Assembly (NCBI GenBank): GCA_030743445.1
Contig: JASLSL010000111.1
Coordinates: 1 to 32,707 of the forward strand
DNA length: 32,707 bases
Origin: Alphaproteobacteria bacterium
GTDB taxonomy: Bacteria > Pseudomonadota > Alphaproteobacteria > UBA8366
Reading direction: 5' to 3'
In this document: piece after piece, positions 25,333 through 32,707 of the stretch
How the letters are laid out: each line of letters opens with the position of its first letter
Numbering within the stretch: position 1 is the stretch's first letter
The notes under the pieces: model-generated
What the model was told of the DNA's origin: nothing
Seen by the model: only the letters and a program-made list of their open reading frames with translations
The model's database searches: none
Translations under genes and position numbers: made by a program

Positions 25333-26526
25333 TCAGGTGACCGACAGGTCGGGCTCGTGGCCCAGGATATAGGCGCCGACCGTCTGCAGGTGGGACTTCT
25401 GTCCCTGCATCTGCTGGGTCACGGTGTGGATGTCGCGGAACCGGCGCTCCATCGGGTGGCTCGCGAAGATCGACGTCGCTCCCGCCGCGTCATAGGCCAT
25501 ATCGGCCACGGCCTTCGCCTCGTGGATGCCATAGGTCGTGGCCAGGCGAATGCGCATGCGCTGCGCGATTTCGAGCCTTCCGGTATGCACGACCTCGCGC
25601 CAGATATGGTCGAGCTCGCTGAGGATAAACGCCCGGGCCGAGCCGAGCCGGGCCTCGGCCTCGCCGACCTCGCGCTGGATCATGCCGTTGTCGCGCAGCA
25701 CCTGTTTGGCGCGCTGCGGCTGCTTTTCCATCGCCAGTTCCTTGAAGCTGTCGAGCATCGTGCGGGCGATCCCGATAGCCGTTCCCGAAAACCCGGTGGC
25801 GTAGAGGTTGGTCTGGTGGAACTGGTAGAGCGGCGCCTCGATGCGCCGTTCGGCCGGGTCGTCGCGCGAGACCGAGTGCTCGTGGGGGATGGCGAGATCG
25901 CCGACCCGGAAGCCGTCGCTCGCGGTGGCGCGCAGGCCGATCACGTCCCAGATATCGATCGGGGTCGCCTGGTCCGCCGGGAACAGCATGGTCCGGATCA
26001 CCGGGCCGCCGTCCTCGCGGCGTTCGGGCTCGCCGTCCGCCCCCAGGACGACCGAGTGGGCGCCGAGCCAGCTTGCGTGTCGCATGCCGCTTGCGAACGA
26101 GCATTCGGCGTTGAGGCGGAATCCACCGTCTTCCGGTACGACCTCGGCCTTGCCCGGCCCCCAGGCGACGACGCCGTTCGGGTCGTTGCCCCAGATCTCG
26201 TCGGCGACCTCGGGCTCGAGGAAGGCCGCGGTCATCGCGCATCCATTCGCCTGGCAGAGGCACCAGGCAGTGCTGGCGTCGTGCTTCGCCACCGCCTCGA
26301 TGGTTTGGAAGAAAGTCATCGGGTCGACCTCGCCGCCGCCGAACTGCCGCGGCAGCAGAAGACGGAACAGGCCCGCGTCGTGCAGGGCGGCCAGTACGTC
26401 GTCCGGCAATCGGCGGTCGCGCTCGGCTTGGTCGGCGGCGGCGTCGATGATCGGCGCGATGTCCCGGACCCGGTCCAGGTAGTCGACGTCCGATCCGGCC
26501 GGGGCTGTCGATGACCGTGGCGCCAT
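25333..26526 (-). CDS. Acyl-CoA dehydrogenase family protein / flavin-dependent monooxygenase (HsaA-like fold)
   Basis: RRLPDDVLAALHDAGLFRLLLPRQFGGGEVDPMTFFQTIEAVAKHDASTAWCLCQANG; DVIGLRATASDGFRVGDLAIPHEHS; C-terminal ACAD-type-2-like helices. Confidence 0.85.
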   Translation of the reverse strand: MAPRSSTAPAGSDVDYLDRVRDIAPIIDAAADQAERDRRLPDDVLAALHDAGLFRLLLPRQFGGGEVDPMTFFQTIEAVAKHDASTAWCLCQANGCAMTAAFLEPEVADEIWGNDPNGVVAWGPGKAEVVPEDGGFRLNAECSFASGMRHASWLGAHSVVLGADGEPERREDGGPVIRTMLFPADQATPIDIWDVIGLRATASDGFRVGDLAIPHEHSVSRDDPAERRIEAPLYQFHQTNLYATGFSGTAIGIARTMLDSFKELAMEKQPQRAKQVLRDNGMIQREVGEAEARLGSARAFILSELDHIWREVVHTGRLEIAQRMRIRLATTYGIHEAKAVADMAYDAAGATSIFASHPMERRFRDIHTVTQQMQGQKSHLQTVGAYILGHEPDLSVT

Positions 26527-26688
26527 GATCCCTTTCCTATCGTTCCAGCTTGCTGCGTCGGGCGCCGCGACGCCGATACAACCGTTTTACCGTGACGCAT
26601 GGCGCCGGAATCGACAACACCCATCTCTCCGTAAATCGCACTCGGCGGGCGATTCCGATGATGCGAAGCGCCTTGGGCCGGCCTGGAT

Positions 26689-27528
26689 TCAATCCGGATC
26701 GCAGGCGAAGGGCCAGATGATTTTCGCACCGGGCGGCACGATTTTGCCGGTTTCGAGCTTGTAGGCGATCTTCACCCGCCTTTCGCTTTTCGGCAGTGCG
26801 CGCATCGCTTGGGTGTCGATCGGCATCTTGCCGCGGAACAGCGCGACCGGGTCGGCGTAATGCCCTTCCATCGGAACGAGCAGCCATTTGTTCCGCGCAT
26901 ATTTCGGCGATTTGCTGAAACTGACGGTGAGATGCAGATGCGGCTCCCGCATTTCGCCCGGAACGCCGCTCTTGCCGTTCGGACCGAGCACGTCGCCGAT
27001 GCGCACCCGTTGGCCGATCTCGACTTCGGGCATGCTGGAGAAATGCGAATAGAGCGTATAGATCCACACCGGCAGGCCGGTATCCTCCGGCGAATGCCGC
27101 AAGACGATTTGCAGGCCCCGATAGCCTCTCTCGCCGGTGAATTTGGCGACGACTTCGCCGTCCGCCATCGCATAGATCGGATCGTCCCACCATGCCGGAA
27201 TATCGGTGCCGGTGTGGAACTTGCCGGCGACCGGGCCTTGCCACGCCTCGCCGTATATGTGGTCGATCTTGGGGCAATCGGCGCCTTCCGGGTAAACCGG
27301 TATCAGCTTGCTTTCCAGCAGGCCCCGCTCGATTTGGTGGTCGCGATTGCTGAATTTGCCGGTGAAGGCGCCCTTGGTGACTTTGTCGAGGGACTTGAAA
27401 TCGACCAAATCATCGCCCGCCTGCGCGCCGCCCGACCACAGGGCGACAAGGCCGAGCAATAGGATCGCACCGATCAGGCCGGTGCTTAGCAACCCAAAAC
27501 CCGAATGATTCGGCATCGAAATCCGCAT
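26689..27528 (-). CDS. M23-family (LytM-like) metallopeptidase, membrane-anchored or secreted
   Basis: N-terminal hydrophobic segment LLSTGLIGAILLLGLVALWSGGAQA; FHTGTDIPAWWDDPIYAMADGEVVAKF (HxGxD) and PHLHL (HxH). Exact start uncertain (27564, 27528 or 27516). Confidence 0.8.
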   Translation of the reverse strand: MRISMPNHSGFGLLSTGLIGAILLLGLVALWSGGAQAGDDLVDFKSLDKVTKGAFTGKFSNRDHQIERGLLESKLIPVYPEGADCPKIDHIYGEAWQGPVAGKFHTGTDIPAWWDDPIYAMADGEVVAKFTGERGYRGLQIVLRHSPEDTGLPVWIYTLYSHFSSMPEVEIGQRVRIGDVLGPNGKSGVPGEMREPHLHLTVSFSKSPKYARNKWLLVPMEGHYADPVALFRGKMPIDTQAMRALPKSERRVKIAYKLETGKIVPPGAKIIWPFACDPD

Positions 27529-27702
27529 GAATACTTGCCTGAGAGCGATATTGCCGAGGGACAATTATATCGACGGTTGCCGATATTCTCCATGCGACAC
27601 CAAGTCCCGGAATCGAGGGGGATTTCCGCACGGCCGATTTCGGTGTAGAAGCGCATAAGGCCGTCCGAACAGCGGTCGGCAATGTCAGCCGGAGAGAGCG
27701 CC

Positions 27703-28533
27703 ATGACCTACAAGACGATCATCTACGAGGTCCGCGACGAGGTCGCGATCCTCACCTTCAACCGGCCGGAAAAGCGCAACGCCTTCGACATCACCATGCG
27801 CGAAGAATTGGCCCATGCGGTGATGGTCGTGCGCGACGACGCCGACCTGAAGGCGATGCTGATCACCGGGGCGGGCGAGGCGTTCTGTGCCGGCGGCGAT
27901 TTGCAGGCGATCACCGACGACAAGATGGACGCGCGGTCCGGCCGGCGGCGGATTCAGAACATCCATGTCTGGCTGCCGCAGCTCATCGGGCTGGAGATTC
28001 CGGTCGTCGCCGCGGTCGACGGCCCGGCCTATGGCGCCGGGTTCAATCTGGCGCTCGCCTGCGACTTCGTGCTGGCGACGCCGAGGGCCCGGTTCTGCGC
28101 CGTGTTCGGGCGCATCGGGTTGGTGCCGGACGCCGGCGGGTTCTTTTTGCTGCCGCGCATCGTCGGCCTGCAGCGCGCCAAGGACCTGATCTTCACCGCG
28201 CGATCGGTCGGCGCGGAGGAGGCCGAACGCATCGGCATCGTCCACGAAATCCATCCGCCCGAGGCGCTGTTCGACCGGGCGCTCGAGTTCGCCGGGCGGT
28301 TCCGGGCGTCCTCGCGGCTTGCGATCGGCATGGCGAAGACCGTGCTCAACCAGGCGCTCCACCTCGACCAGCACGCGATCGCCGAGATGGAGGCCTGGTC
28401 CCAGGGCCTGGCGCTCGATTCCGACTATCACAAGGCGGCGGTCCAGCGCTTCCTCGACAAACAGCCGCTCGACTACGACTGGGATGCGGCGGTGAAGGAA
28501 GGGGCAGCGAAACAAGCGGCGGCCGATGATTAG
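27703..28533 (+). CDS. Enoyl-CoA hydratase/isomerase family protein
   Basis: AILTFNRPEKRNAFDITMREEL, ITGAGEAFCAGGDLQAI, AAVDGPAYGAGFNLALACDFVLATPRARFCAVFGRIGLVPDAGGFFLLPRIVG. SD GGAGAG. Confidence 0.93.
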   Translation: MTYKTIIYEVRDEVAILTFNRPEKRNAFDITMREELAHAVMVVRDDADLKAMLITGAGEAFCAGGDLQAITDDKMDARSGRRRIQNIHVWLPQLIGLEIPVVAAVDGPAYGAGFNLALACDFVLATPRARFCAVFGRIGLVPDAGGFFLLPRIVGLQRAKDLIFTARSVGAEEAERIGIVHEIHPPEALFDRALEFAGRFRASSRLAIGMAKTVLNQALHLDQHAIAEMEAWSQGLALDSDYHKAAVQRFLDKQPLDYDWDAAVKEGAAKQAAADD

Positions 28534-29482
28534 AGCCGCGCTTCTCGCGGCGCTCGTCGTTTCCGGCCTGGCGGTGGGCCGCGCCGCGCCGGGCCAGGCC
28601 ACGGAGGCCTGGCGCCGCGGCTCGGAGATGCCGAGCGTGCGCTCCGAGATCGCCGTCGCCGCGGCGGGCGGCCGCGTTTACGTCGCCGGCGGCATCGGCC
28701 GGCTCGGCACGACCGACGCATTCGAGGTCTACGATCCCGCCGCCAATGCCTGGCGCGAGCTCGCCGACCTGCCGGTGGCGCTGCACCATCCGGCGATGGC
28801 CGGGATGGACGGGCGCCTTTACCTCAGCGGCGGCTACGACGACATGACGTTCACGGCGAACCGCCGCAGCGCCTGGGTCTACGACCCGGTGGCCGACCGT
28901 TGGCAAGCGCTCGCCCATATGCCGGGCCCGCGGGCGGCGCACAGGATGATGGCGCTTGCCGGCAAGCTCTACGTCTTCGGCGGCGTGGGCACCGAGCCGG
29001 CGGTACTGTGGGCCTACGATCCGGCGACCGACCGCTGGAGCGTGCGCGAACCCTTGCTGACGCCGCGCGAGCATCTGGCGGCGGCGGCGCTCGGCGGCAA
29101 GTTCTACGCCGTCGCCGGGCGCTGGTCCGAACAGGGCAACCTCGCCGTGGTCGAGGCCTACGATCCGGCGACCGATCGCTGGACCCGCAAGGCCGACCTG
29201 CCGGCGGCACGCGGCGGCCACACCGCGGCCGCGGTCGCCGGCCACATCCATGTCACCGGCGGCGAGGCGTTCTCCCCGCCGGACACCTTTGCCGAGCACT
29301 GGGCGTACGATCCGAGTGCCGACCGCTGGACCAGGCTCGCCGACATGCCGACGGCGCGCCACGGCCTCGGCTCCGCCGTCGTCGGCAAGCGCTGGTTCGT
29401 GGCCGGCGGCGGCACGGGAGCCGGCGCCCGCACTTTCTTCACGCTGACCGACCTGATCGAAATCTACACCGCTGGGAAATAG
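28526..29482 (+). CDS. Secreted Kelch-repeat beta-propeller protein
   Basis: Signal peptide MIRAALLAALVVSGLAVGRAAPGQA; repeated GxxYVxGG...YDPAxxxWxxxADLP units. Confidence 0.9.
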   Translation: MIRAALLAALVVSGLAVGRAAPGQATEAWRRGSEMPSVRSEIAVAAAGGRVYVAGGIGRLGTTDAFEVYDPAANAWRELADLPVALHHPAMAGMDGRLYLSGGYDDMTFTANRRSAWVYDPVADRWQALAHMPGPRAAHRMMALAGKLYVFGGVGTEPAVLWAYDPATDRWSVREPLLTPREHLAAAALGGKFYAVAGRWSEQGNLAVVEAYDPATDRWTRKADLPAARGGHTAAAVAGHIHVTGGEAFSPPDTFAEHWAYDPSADRWTRLADMPTARHGLGSAVVGKRWFVAGGGTGAGARTFFTLTDLIEIYTAGK

Positions 29483-29490
29483 GAAGCGTC

Positions 29491-30645
29491 GTGGCCGACA
29501 ACGCGATCATCACCGGCGTCCACAACACCAAGGTCGGCAAGGTCCCGGGCTCGTCCGCGATGTCGCTGCATGCCGAGGCGGCGCTCGGCGCCATCGCCGA
29601 TGCCGGGCTCGCGCTCGGCGACATCGACGGCGTGATCTGCGCCTACATCCTGACCGAGAACTACCCGATGCTGAGCTCGGCGTTCTGCGAGTATCTCGGC
29701 ATCGAGCCCAACTTCAACGCCGGGCTCAACGGCGGCGGGGCGACGGGGGCGATGATGGTCATGCAGGCCGCCTCGCTGGTCGAGACCGGCCAGTGCCGCC
29801 ACGTGCTCTGCGTCGCCGGCGACAGCCGGGTCTCCGGCATGACCCGCGACCAGGCGGTCGCGGTGCTCGCCGATTTCGGCCACCCGCAGTTCGAGGTGCC
29901 CTACGGCATCAGCATCCCCGCGGCCTATGCCCTGGTCGCCCGGCGCTACATGCATGAGACCGGGGCGACCTTGGAGCATCTCGCGGCGCTCGCGGTGACC
30001 CACCGGGCGCACGCGGCGATGCACCCGGACGCGCATATGCAGGACCCGATCACCATGGACGACGTCGCCGCGGCGCGGACCATCGCCTCGCCCTTGCGGC
30101 TTTTGGATTGCTGCCTGATCTCCGATGGCGGGGCGGCCTATGTGGTGAGCGCGCCGGACGCCGCCCGGGACACCGCCCGGCACCCGGTCCGGGTGCTGGG
30201 TGCCGGTCAGGGCCACACCCACGAACATATCTCGCAGGCCCCTTCGCTGACCGATTTCGGCTGCAAGAACGCGGCGGCGCGCGCCTTCGCCAAGGCCGGC
30301 GTGACGCCAAGCGATATCGATGTCGCCGAGATCTACGATTCCTTCACCATTACGCTGCTGGTCGAGCTCGAATCGATCGGCTTCTTCGCAACCGGCGAGG
30401 CCGGCCCGGCGGCACTCGCGGGCGAGCTGACCCACGGCGGCCGGCTGCCCTGCAACACCCATGGCGGGCTGCTGTCGTTCGGCCATTCGGGGGCGGCAGG
30501 CGGCATGTTCCACATCGTCGAGGCGGTGCGCCAACTGCGCCACGAGGCGGCCGATCGCCAGGTGCCGGACGCCGAGCTCTGCTTCGCCCACGGCGACGGC
30601 GGGATTCTCTCGGCCCATTGCTCGCTGGTGCTGGGGAGGGGTTGA
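29491..30645 (+). CDS. Thiolase-like / lipid-transfer-protein-like acyl-CoA enzyme without the nucleophile Cys (possible Ltp2-type aldolase)
   Basis: GTG start with AGGAAG SD; GAIADAGLALGDIDGVI, DIDVAEIYDSFTITLLVELE, LPCNTHGGLLSFGHSGAAGGMFHIVEAVRQLR. NGGGATG occupies the usual C-A-T/S-G position. Confidence 0.88.
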   Translation: MADNAIITGVHNTKVGKVPGSSAMSLHAEAALGAIADAGLALGDIDGVICAYILTENYPMLSSAFCEYLGIEPNFNAGLNGGGATGAMMVMQAASLVETGQCRHVLCVAGDSRVSGMTRDQAVAVLADFGHPQFEVPYGISIPAAYALVARRYMHETGATLEHLAALAVTHRAHAAMHPDAHMQDPITMDDVAAARTIASPLRLLDCCLISDGGAAYVVSAPDAARDTARHPVRVLGAGQGHTHEHISQAPSLTDFGCKNAAARAFAKAGVTPSDIDVAEIYDSFTITLLVELESIGFFATGEAGPAALAGELTHGGRLPCNTHGGLLSFGHSGAAGGMFHIVEAVRQLRHEAADRQVPDAELCFAHGDGGILSAHCSLVLGRG

Positions 30646-30647
30646 CG

Positions 30648-31046
30648 ATGACCGCGAAACCCGTCCCCCGGCCGAACGCCGACACCGCGCCCTACTGGGA
30701 GGCCTGCAACGAGGAGCGGCTGCTCTATCAGAAATGCGGTGCGTGCGGCCACAACCAGTTCTACCCGCGCTCGATCTGCGCCAAGTGCGGTGGCGGCGAG
30801 CTCGCGTGGACCGAGGCGGCGCCCACTGGCGCGGTGCACAGCTTCACCGTGGTCGAGCGCGCGCCGTCGGAGGCCTTCAAGCCCGACATACCCTATGTCC
30901 TGGCGCTGGTCGACATGGCCGACGGCTACCGGATGATGATGAACGTGGTCGATTGCGACCCGGCGGCGGTCGAGATCGGCATGGCGGTCCGCATCGTCTT
31001 CGAGAATCGCCATGGCCAGAAGCTGCCGCAGGCGACACCGGCCTGA
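30648..31046 (+). CDS. Zn-ribbon/OB-fold (DUF35) acyl-CoA-associated protein
   Basis: LLYQKCGACGHNQFYPRSICAKCGGGELAWTEAAPTGAVHSFTVVERAPSEAFKPDIPYVLALVDMADGYRMMMNVV: CxxC...CxxC ribbon followed by OB-like region. Confidence 0.92.
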   Translation: MTAKPVPRPNADTAPYWEACNEERLLYQKCGACGHNQFYPRSICAKCGGGELAWTEAAPTGAVHSFTVVERAPSEAFKPDIPYVLALVDMADGYRMMMNVVDCDPAAVEIGMAVRIVFENRHGQKLPQATPA

Positions 31047-31122
31047 ACGAAGCCGTGATTTGCCTTCCCGCGGGCGATCCCGCAACATCCATCCAGGCTC
31101 ATTTCGAGGGGAGGAAATTCCT

Positions 31123-31512
31123 ATGAGTGTCGATCTGCAAATGCTGATGTGGACCGCGGTGCTGTGCGTCCTGCTGGCCTTTCCCTACACCCTGGGGCTG
31201 ATCGGCGGGGTCGGTCTCGGCAAGGCGGCAAGCTATCCGCAGCCGGGCCACGACAGTCTGCCGGACTGGGTGCAGCGCTCGAAGCGTTGTCACATGAACC
31301 TGATCGAGAACATCGCGCCCTTCGCGATCCTGGTGCTGGTGGCGCACGTCGCCGGCAAGGCCAACGCGACGACGGCGCTGGCCTCGCAAATCTTCTTCTA
31401 TTCCCGGCTCGCGATGGTGGTCGGCCACACGGGGGGAATCCCGTACCTGCGCACGGTTGCCTGGGCGGTCAGCCTTGCCGCGCTAGTGATGATCCTGCTG
31501 CAGATTCTTTAA
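31123..31512 (+). CDS. MAPEG family membrane protein
   Basis: About four TM segments; RSKRCHMNLIENIAPFAILVLVAHVAG...FFYSRLAMVVGHTGGIPYLRTVAW is typical of bacterial MAPEG proteins. SD GGGGAGG. Confidence 0.9.
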   Translation: MSVDLQMLMWTAVLCVLLAFPYTLGLIGGVGLGKAASYPQPGHDSLPDWVQRSKRCHMNLIENIAPFAILVLVAHVAGKANATTALASQIFFYSRLAMVVGHTGGIPYLRTVAWAVSLAALVMILLQIL

Positions 31513-31530
31513 GAGACGAGGACGGGCCGC

Positions 31531-32013
31531 ATGTCGGAATTCAATCCCGACGACTTCGAAACCGACTTCTGGAAAGAGGCGGAGGTGCGCGCCGGCTGGG
31601 ACGATCTCGAGCCCGGCGTCGTCCTCCGCTCCCGGCCGGTCACCATCACCAAGGAAATCATCCAGCGCTACGCGCGCTCGATCGGCGACGAGAACCCGCT
31701 CTACTTCGACGAGGCCTTTGCCAAGTCGACCCGCTTCGGCGGGCTGATAGCACCACCCAGCATCCATGCGCTGTTCCTCTTCGCCTGCACCGGGCACGAC
31801 CACTTCATGCGCACCCCCGGGACCATCAACATGGGGCAGAACTGGTGGCTGCACCGTCCGGTCCGCCCCGGCGACACGATCGCGCTCGAGGCGCGTTGCC
31901 TCGACAAGCTGATCCGCAAGGGCAACACCTTCGCGATCCACGACAACGTTTTCCGAAACCAAGCGGGCGAGGTGGTGTGCTCCGGCCGCGGCTGGACCAT
32001 GCGGCCGTACTAG
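31531..32013 (+). CDS. MaoC-like / FAS1-like dehydratase-domain protein
   Basis: TITKEIIQRYARSIGDENPLYFDEAFAKSTRFGGLIAPPSIHALFLF (hot-dog hydratase motif); RPVRPGDTIALEARCLD. Confidence 0.9.
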   Translation: MSEFNPDDFETDFWKEAEVRAGWDDLEPGVVLRSRPVTITKEIIQRYARSIGDENPLYFDEAFAKSTRFGGLIAPPSIHALFLFACTGHDHFMRTPGTINMGQNWWLHRPVRPGDTIALEARCLDKLIRKGNTFAIHDNVFRNQAGEVVCSGRGWTMRPY

Positions 32014-32028
32014 GGCGGGGCAGGGAGC

Positions 32029-32475
32029 ATGACGGTCGATTTCACCTACGACGACTTGGAGGTCGGATACGGCTTCGACGGGCCCGAGGTCGTCATTACC
32101 CGCGAGATGATCGCGGAATTCGCCGCCGCCTCGTTCGACCACAACCCGCTGCATTGGGACGACAAGTACATGACGGAGACCGAGTTCGCCGGCGGCAAGT
32201 CGTTCGACGACGTGATCGCCCACGGACTGATGACGTACGCGTTCATGACCCGGGCGATGACCGACTGGCTCTGGCCCGACAACGGCGAGCACCGGCGCCT
32301 GGAGACCCGCTTTCGCCAGCCGATCTATCCCGGCGACACGATCCGAATCCGGGTCGAGGTCGCCTCGAAACGCGAGACCCGGGCGGCCAAATGGGCCGTG
32401 TGCCAGGTCACGGTGACCAACCAGAACGGCGATATGGTTGCAACCGGGGACGCGCTGGCGGAGATTTTGAATTAA
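32029..32475 (+). CDS. MaoC family dehydratase
   Basis: VVITREMIAEFAAASFDHNPLHWDDKYMTETEFAGGKSFDDVIAHGLMTYAFMTRAM; RQPIYPGDTIRIRVEV. Confidence 0.9.
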   Translation: MTVDFTYDDLEVGYGFDGPEVVITREMIAEFAAASFDHNPLHWDDKYMTETEFAGGKSFDDVIAHGLMTYAFMTRAMTDWLWPDNGEHRRLETRFRQPIYPGDTIRIRVEVASKRETRAAKWAVCQVTVTNQNGDMVATGDALAEILN

Positions 32476-32510
32476 GGGGGGGTGCCGCCGTGTCCCCCGC
32501 CGTCTGAACC

Positions 32511-32707
32511 CTACTTCGCGGCTTCGATTTCCTCCTCGACGTCGCGCAGGCGGTCCTTGCCGAAGAACATCTCCTTGCCGACGAAGAACGTCGGGATTCC
32601 GAACGCACCACGTTCGACCGCCTCCTCGGTGTTCTTGAACAGCCGGTCCTTGACCTCTTGGTCCTGGATCCGCGCCATGGTTTTCTCGCCGTCGAGGCCG
32701 GACTCCT
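32511..32707 (-). CDS. DsbA-family / 2-hydroxychromene-2-carboxylate isomerase-like protein, N-terminus beyond the window edge
   Basis: Not in the ORF track. Minus-strand translation ESGLDGEKTMARIQDQEVKDRLFKNTEEAVERGAFGIPTFFVGKEMFFGKDRLRDVEEEIEAAK* carries the GxPTFFV..EMFFGKDRL motif. Confidence 0.85.
   Translation of the reverse strand, partial: ESGLDGEKTMARIQDQEVKDRLFKNTEEAVERGAFGIPTFFVGKEMFFGKDRLRDVEEEIEAAK

Noticed and set aside
1-32707. CRISPR arrays, tRNA/rRNA genes, transposases, integrases or phage genes
   Set aside because: None seen when reading ORFs and intergenic regions; the only repeats found were the two-copy 71-nt element, the 11-nt tandem repeat and Kelch-internal repeats.

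Overview
This 32.7-kb, high-GC window looks like an alphaproteobacterial-type chromosomal catabolic region. I saw no rRNA, tRNA, CRISPR array, transposase or phage gene. It is dense with CoA-ester, ring-cleavage and xenobiotic-type enzymes. Left part: a truncated GntR regulator, an NTF2-like protein and a small alpha/beta-barrel protein (+), then a six-gene minus-strand run (hyuB-hyuA-SDR-LLM flavin oxidoreductase-MmgE/PrpD-FAD oxidoreductase). Middle: methyltransferase, nitroreductase and an AMACR-like CoA transferase/racemase (+); amidohydrolase, cupin, TIM-barrel amidohydrolase and NIPSNAP (-); a DECR-like SDR (+); LLM, MmgE/PrpD and an EamA transporter (-); FAH-family hydrolase, small hypotheticals and alpha/beta hydrolase. 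Right part: SDR, Sel1-like protein, acyl-CoA-dehydrogenase-fold oxidase, M23 peptidase, enoyl-CoA hydratase, secreted Kelch protein, thiolase-like protein without the nucleophile Cys, DUF35/OB protein, MAPEG, two MaoC-like proteins and a DsbA/2-hydroxychromene-2-carboxylate isomerase-like end. Most notable observations: (i) a 71-nt composite repeat with a perfect 19-21 nt palindrome, present twice, each copy in a convergent intergenic gap and running into the stop codon of the minus-strand gene; (ii) hyuB interrupted by one in-frame TAG where family members usually have Gln; (iii) an alpha/beta hydrolase remnant that looks like an internal-deletion fusion; (iv) three 11-nt-spaced Shine-Dalgarno-like repeats before an SDR; (v) a Cys-less thiolase/DUF35/MaoC module resembling steroid side-chain retro-aldol systems. 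All calls are from reading translations by eye; no database search was run.
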